Source of the DNA: Saccoglossus kowalevskii
Taxonomy: Eukaryota; Hemichordata; Enteropneusta; Harrimaniidae
Direction: 5' to 3'
Assembly (NCBI RefSeq): GCF_000003605.2
Contig: NW_003108605.1
Location: 60,163 to 70,434, forward strand
DNA: 10,272 bases
How positions within the stretch are numbered: the stretch's first letter is position 1; each line of letters opens with the position of its first letter. A model generated the notes under the pieces. The model did not search any database. It was not told the DNA's origin and saw only the letters and a program-made list of their open reading frames with translations. Position numbers and translations under genes: made by a program. Shown in pieces: positions 9,101 through 10,272 of this stretch.

Positions 9101-9358
9101 ACTGTATACCTTCCATAGTTGCCTATAAATGCATTCGTGTAGATGACTAAAGTTGAATGATGTTTATGACTTAACCACTTCTTATCAGCTTACCCCGTCA
9201 CTATGTTTGAAGGTACAAAACGGATCATTATAAGTACCTCATCCTGGCTTGGTGGAAAGAATATATTCCTTGGTGTGGCGTACATTGTGACTGGATCTCT
9301 CTGTATTCTATTTGGATGCATCTTCCTATGCATTCATTTAAAACATGGCAAAAGGTAA
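46..9358 (+). CDS. TMEM30A: CDC50/TMEM30 family protein (P4-ATPase flippase beta subunit), seven joined exons
   Basis: The joined exons 46-169, 2267-2400, 3319-3486, 4444-4660, 6604-6738, 7176-7400 and 9189-9358 give 390 residues with no internal stop. The family is known to bind P4-ATPases, bring them out of the ER and support flipping of phosphatidylserine and phosphatidylethanolamine to the cytosolic leaflet. Visible landmarks are [11 protein letters not shown] (45-55), TM1 at about 57-82, the ectodomain at about 85-358, and TM2 at about 360-383. The ectodomain carries [20 protein letters not shown] (148-167), [12 protein letters not shown] (204-215), [20 protein letters not shown] (289-308) and SWLGGKN (353-359). 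Six ectodomain cysteines (97, 115, 129, 131, 185, 205) fit the conserved disulfide set. Sequons lie at N106, N110, N121, N197, N214 and N256. The length slightly exceeds the roughly 360 residues usual in vertebrates, through a longer acidic N-terminus and a longer spacing between the first cysteines. The A-type paralogue assignment is by eye. The C-terminal end is uncertain. Confidence 0.96.
902..947. mobile_element. 46-bp micro-element made of terminal inverted repeats
   Basis: The left end cacagtccctctatca (902-917) is the exact reverse complement of the right end tgatagagggactgtg (932-947). A second copy of the left end at 916-931 sits directly against the right end, so 916-947 is a perfect 32-bp palindrome. 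The unit is flanked by the 7-bp direct repeat CGCCAAT (895-901 and 948-954), as a target-site duplication would be. This layout suggests an extreme internal-deletion derivative of a cut-and-paste DNA transposon. The superfamily is not assigned; 7 to 8 bp duplications are seen in hAT and some other groups. Confidence 0.6.
1106..1309 (+). mobile_element. MITE family copy A (diverged)
   Basis: The roughly 200-bp segment shares ordered blocks with copies B and C: gctgga, gctgaaaag-like, ggaatttattttcactgat-like, ttgaatgtgaaatatagg, ttttattttcac..attc, and an end resembling aagtattttacagta. The left terminus has drifted, so the left boundary is approximate. No coding capacity is present. It lies in the same orientation as B and C and opposite to D. 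Confidence 0.68.
1973..2160. mobile_element. Possible second, diverged MITE-like segment
   Basis: The segment begins tactgtaaattgctttta, like the ends of the main MITE family. It contains several blocks typical of short non-coding elements in invertebrates, such as ggcgaaaattttg and gtgaaaattacgcagttcgcgg. I could not find a convincing matching right end, so the boundary and identity are tentative. Confidence 0.25.
2179..2222. repeat. 22-bp tandem duplication
   Basis: Two adjacent 22-bp copies (2179-2200 and 2201-2222) differ at two positions. They lie about 45 bp upstream of exon 2, and the second copy contains actaaat, which resembles a branch-site core. This is probably replication slippage. 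Confidence 0.7.
2267..2400 (+). CDS. TMEM30A: TMEM30 exon 2 (residues 42-86), TM1
   Basis: The exon opens with the conserved cytosolic block [13 protein letters not shown], directly followed by the first membrane helix: [19 protein letters not shown] falls at 61-79, with the helix spanning about 57-82. These are among the most conserved parts of the CDC50 family, and the match sets the frame and the acceptor. The acceptor is ttccag and the donor is AAT|gtaagt, which leaves phase 0. The intron 1 junction creates an Ala codon (G|CC). Confidence 0.96.
2401..3318 (+). other. Intron 2
   Basis: A GT-AG intron of 918 bp, gtaagt to tttttatag. The open antisense frame across 2235-2837 overlaps exon 2 and is a shadow. 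I see no repeat or RNA gene here. Confidence 0.92.
3319..3486 (+). CDS. TMEM30A: TMEM30 exon 3 (residues 87-142), start of ectodomain
   Basis: This exon encodes the first part of the lumenal/extracellular domain. It begins with [11 protein letters not shown], matching the family's short strand after TM1, and contains four cysteines (97, 115, 129, 131) expected to form the first two disulfides. It has three sequons (N106-V-T, N110-S-S, N121-M-S). The spacing between the first and second cysteine pairs is longer than in vertebrate TMEM30A as I remember it, and the extra residues carry the sequons. Both junctions are phase 0 (tatag|GTG, GCG|gtaagt). Confidence 0.93.
3487..4443 (+). other. Intron 3
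   Basis: A GT-AG intron of 957 bp, gtaagt to tttctttgtag. It contains the candidate cryptic exon at 3984-4161, described separately. The rest is AT-rich with no feature I recognise. Confidence 0.92.
3984..4161 (+). other. Candidate cryptic or poison cassette exon
   Basis: A strong pyrimidine-rich acceptor (ttatttgtctttccacag, ending at 3983) is followed by 178 bp of higher GC, then a usable donor GCAG|gtgacg at 4162. Spliced between exons 3 and 4, the segment would enter in phase 0, meet TGA at its seventh codon, and shift the frame because 178 is not a multiple of three. If it is ever included, it would truncate the protein early in the ectodomain. There is no similarity to the TMEM30 protein. 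It may be only a chance splice pair or an old insertion. Confidence 0.22.
4444..4660 (+). CDS. TMEM30A: TMEM30 exon 4 (residues 143-214), ectodomain core
   Basis: The exon encodes the family signature [20 protein letters not shown] (143-162) followed by RSRDDYQL. C185 and C205 are then placed to form the third conserved disulfide, and the [11 protein letters not shown] segment closes the exon. There is a sequon at N197, and N214 completes a sequon across the intron (N-D-S). The acceptor is tttgtag|GGT and the donor is AATG|gtatgt, phase 1. Confidence 0.96.
4744..4946 (+). mobile_element. MITE family copy B (intact ends)
   Basis: This 203-bp copy has perfect 23-bp terminal inverted repeats: 4744-4766, beginning TACTGTAAAATACTTTATTT, and its exact reverse complement at 4924-4946. 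The outermost TA may be a duplicated TA target, which would make it a Tc1/mariner-type non-autonomous element. Its interior is AT-rich and non-coding, with the family's TTTTGGGTGTTTTGTATGG block. Confidence 0.85.
5091..5587. repeat. AT-rich block with G-tract and C-tract ends
   Basis: GGGGGGACTAAG at 5091-5102 is partly mirrored by CTTAACCCCCCC at 5576-5587, with about 470 bp of very AT-rich sequence between (many TTAATATT, GCATA and ATTAAT words). The pairing is imperfect and has no evident target duplication, so this is either an old inverted-repeat element or a coincidence in low-complexity sequence. Confidence 0.28.
5660..5854 (+). mobile_element. MITE family copy C
   Basis: A 195-bp copy in the same orientation as B, with near-matching ends TACTGTGAAATAATTTATTT and AAATAAAGTATTCTACAGTA. 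It shares with B a long interior block including gggtgttttgtatggaattt, and a ttgaatgtgaaatatagga block that B has with one change. It retains gcgaaa motifs that B has lost, so the copies are independent insertions and not a local duplication. Confidence 0.82.
6280..6460 (-). mobile_element. MITE family copy D (inverted)
   Basis: About 181 bp matching the reverse complement of B and C: ccatacaaaacacccaaaaa, cctatattttacatccaact, gtgaaaataaattccat, and ctaaaataaagtatttttta at the right end. The left end (taccgtaaaatgctatgg) has diverged. It ends 143 bp upstream of exon 5. Confidence 0.8.
6604..6738 (+). CDS. TMEM30A: TMEM30 exon 5 (residues 215-259)
   Basis: This ectodomain exon reads [20 protein letters not shown] (216-235), then [17 protein letters not shown] (236-252). 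The IAWxTDKxxKFxNP pattern is conserved in the family and confirms the frame. There is a sequon at N256-H-S. The acceptor is ctcatag and the donor is GTGG|gtaagt, with phase 1 on both sides, so skipping it would keep the frame (135 bp) and delete 45 residues. Confidence 0.95.
6739..7175 (+). other. Intron 5
   Basis: A GT-AG intron of 437 bp, gtaagt to ttacattgtag, and the shortest in the gene. About five sixths of it is the minisatellite at 6784-7147, leaving about 45 bp of ordinary sequence after the donor and 28 bp before the acceptor. Confidence 0.93.
6784..7147. repeat. Irregular ~21-bp minisatellite filling intron 5
   Basis: A degenerate unit close to gatttgacatccaatatggca recurs about 15 times, often as half units, with variants such as tatccaatgtgacagattt. 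A longer period is also visible: the gcagattaaatgtacaat block at 6802 recurs 151 bp later at 6953, and the tatccaatgtgacagattt block at about 7022 recurs at about 7129. The antisense frames that stay open through it arise from the repeat period and are not genes. Confidence 0.85.
7176..7400 (+). CDS. TMEM30A: TMEM30 exon 6 (residues 260-334)
   Basis: The exon carries [20 protein letters not shown] (267-286) and the most conserved ectodomain motif, [20 protein letters not shown] (289-308), followed by [12 protein letters not shown] (323-334). These match the known CDC50A order. The acceptor is attgtag and the donor is TATG|gtatcc, with phase 1 on both sides. The donor is weaker than the other five, but the next exon continues the expected YPV motif exactly. 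Confidence 0.96.
7915..8288. mobile_element. CpG-dense fold-back (MITE-like) segment
   Basis: The arms at about 7915-7965 and 8238-8288 are imperfect inverted repeats. The left reads TTCAATAGGTGATTTTCCGT and the right, reverse-complemented, reads TTAAATAGACCATTTTCCGT; the match continues with gaps through CGAGA..TC.CGCG..ATG.TGAAA. Each arm contains its own small palindrome: ATCTCGCGAGAT (7946-7957) and CACGC/GCGTG (8241-8255). The interior is much richer in CpG than any other non-exonic part of the window. No TSD or coding frame was found. Confidence 0.5.
7947..7956. promoter_or_regulatory. TCTCGCGAGA palindrome
   Basis: An exact TCTCGCGAGA, overlapping a second palindrome CGAGATCTCG (7942-7951). 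TCTCGCGAGA is a known promoter element of vertebrate CpG-island genes. Here it lies inside an inverted-repeat arm, so it may be only part of the repeat. Confidence 0.3.
8307..8340. repeat. Three GAGTTA words at 14-bp spacing
   Basis: GAGTTA starts at 8307, 8321 and 8335, and the first two continue to GAGTTACG. The reverse complement CGTAACTC occurs at 8030-8037. This is a small degenerate tandem repeat at the right shoulder of the CpG-rich segment. Confidence 0.45.
8632..9081. mobile_element. 450-bp segment bounded by 16-bp inverted repeats
   Basis: ACTGGGCTTCCGCTAA (8632-8647) is matched by TTAGCGGAAGCCTAGT (9066-9081), with 15 of 16 positions complementary. The interior is AT-rich and non-coding. 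No target-site duplication was found, so this could be an old non-autonomous hAT-like element or a remnant. Outside the right end, gcacgaatgc (9090-9099) and gcattcgtgt (9131-9140) form another short stem. Confidence 0.45.
9189..9358 (+). CDS. TMEM30A: TMEM30 exon 7 (residues 335-390), TM2 and C-terminus
   Basis: The exon opens with the [20 protein letters not shown] (336-355) segment and GGKN, then TM2 at about 360-383 ([20 protein letters not shown] begins it). The tail is HLKHGKR followed by TAA at 9356-9358. The acceptor is cttatcag and G|CT restores an Ala. The same place also reads AAAAG|gtaaaa, a possible donor after 9354, which would make the exon internal (phase 2) with a tail encoded further right. 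No canonical AATAAA is seen between the stop and the tandem array, so the terminal status is unresolved. Confidence 0.9.
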
Positions 9359-9554
9359 AAGTTATCAATCCATGTGTCAACTAATTGACAGGAGTTATTC
9401 ACTGCACTGTACAGTTTGTCATACATACATAGACAGACTCATTGTTGCACTGTATCACAAAGATTTATTGATGGCTGTCATTGATTGCACTTCATAGTTT
9501 ACCATACATGCTCAGACTTGTAATATTTACTACATTGTACGTGTAATTGTAACT
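9359..9554 (+). other. 3' UTR or intron 7 start, with an old ~83-bp-spaced duplication
   Basis: This AT-rich stretch has no gene. The segments 9398-9440 and 9481-9519 share the pattern TGCACT..A.AGTTT..CATACAT..CAGACT at roughly three quarters identity, suggesting an old local duplication. Only variant polyadenylation-like hexamers (for example AATATA near 9566) are present. Confidence 0.4.
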
Positions 9555-10272
9555 GCTGATACAAATATAATAGAAGTGACCCAGGCCTATGATGTAACAC
9601 TGCTAATACATATCTAATAGAAATGCCCCAGGCCTATGATGTAACACTGCAAATACATATTTGATAGAGGTGACCCAGGCCTATGATGTAACACTGCTAA
9701 TACATATCTGATAGAAGTGACCCAGGCCTATGATGTAACACTGCTAATACACATCTAATAGAAGTGACCCAGGCCCATGATGTAACACTGCTAGTACATA
9801 TCTAATAGAAGTGACCCAGGCCCATGATGTAACACTGCTAATACATATCTGATAGAAGGGACCCAGGCCTATGATGTAACACTGCTAATACATATCTAAT
9901 AGACGTGACCCAGGCCTATGATGTAACACTGCTAATACACATCTAATAGAAGTGACCCAGGCCTATGATGTAACACTGCTAATACATATCTAATAGAAGT
10001 TACCCAGGCCCATGACGTAACACTGCTAATACACATCTAAAAGAAGTGACCCAGGCCTATGACGTAACATTGCTAATACATATCTGATAGAAGTTACCCA
10101 GGCCTATGATGTAACACTGCTAATACACATCTAATAGAAGTTGCCCAGGCCTATGATGCAACACTGCTAATACACATCTAATAGAAGGACCCAGGCCTAT
10201 GATGTAACATTGCTAATACATATCTAATAGAAGTACGTGACCCAGGCCTATGATGTAACACTGCTAATACAT
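9555..10272. repeat. 47-bp tandem array (15 full units plus partial), open at the right edge
   Basis: The unit begins gctaatacatatctaataga and ends aggcctatgatgtaacact. Units 1 to 13 (9555-10165) are exactly 47 bp. Unit 14 (10166-10211) is 46 bp, unit 15 (10212-10262) is 51 bp with a 4-bp insertion, and a 10-bp start of unit 16 ends the window. Units 1 to 3 are the most diverged, as expected at an array edge. Shared variants between neighbours (gacgtaac in units 10 and 11, aggcccatg in 5 and 6) point to local unit duplication. Confidence 0.95.

Larger units (their letters stand above)
7401..9188 (+). other. Intron 6
   Basis: A GT-AG intron of 1788 bp, gtatcc to cttatcag. It contains a CpG-dense fold-back segment (7915-8288), three GAGTTA words at 14-bp spacing (8307-8340), an ACCC-rich stretch (8365-8420) and an inverted-repeat-bounded segment (8632-9081). 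The stretch 7410-7910 is AT-rich with a short open frame (7590-7772) that I regard as chance. Confidence 0.92.

Noticed and set aside
9555-10272. CRISPR-like array
   Set aside because: The whole 47-bp unit repeats with no unique spacers, and the setting is an intron-containing animal gene, so this is a minisatellite.

Overview
The window is eukaryotic nuclear DNA from an animal. A single gene is broken into seven coding exons by AT-rich introns that carry short non-autonomous transposon-like repeats and two minisatellites. The encoded protein looks metazoan (closest by eye to animal CDC50A/TMEM30A). The intron lengths (0.4 to 2.1 kb) and the dispersed short inverted-repeat elements would suit a marine invertebrate, but the sequence alone does not fix the phylum.

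The only gene I can support runs left to right across almost the whole window. It encodes a TMEM30/CDC50 family protein, the beta subunit of P4-ATPase phospholipid flippases. I place the exons at 46-169, 2267-2400, 3319-3486, 4444-4660, 6604-6738, 7176-7400 and 9189-9358. All introns are GT-AG and the frame stays open through every junction. The joined product is 390 residues: an acidic cytosolic N-terminus, TM1, a large glycosylated and cysteine-containing ectodomain, TM2, and a short cytosolic tail. The TAA at 9356-9358 overlaps a possible splice donor after 9354, so the true C-terminus could instead lie in a further exon beyond the window.

The introns hold most of the other structure. Intron 1 (170-2266) has a 46-bp element made almost only of terminal inverted repeats flanked by a 7-bp direct repeat, the first copy of a roughly 200-bp MITE family, and possibly a second related element. 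Intron 3 contains a candidate out-of-frame cassette exon. Intron 4 (4661-6603) has three MITE copies, the last inverted relative to the others, plus an AT-rich block bounded by G-tract/C-tract ends. Intron 5 is mostly an irregular CCAAT-containing minisatellite. Intron 6 (7401-9188) contains a CpG-dense fold-back segment and a second segment bounded by 16-bp inverted repeats. From 9555 to the right edge is a 47-bp tandem array of 15 full units that continues past the window.

I saw no tRNA, rRNA, CRISPR array, protein-coding transposon or second gene. No new multi-gene system is visible; the points of interest are the intronic repeats and their possible effects on the transcript.
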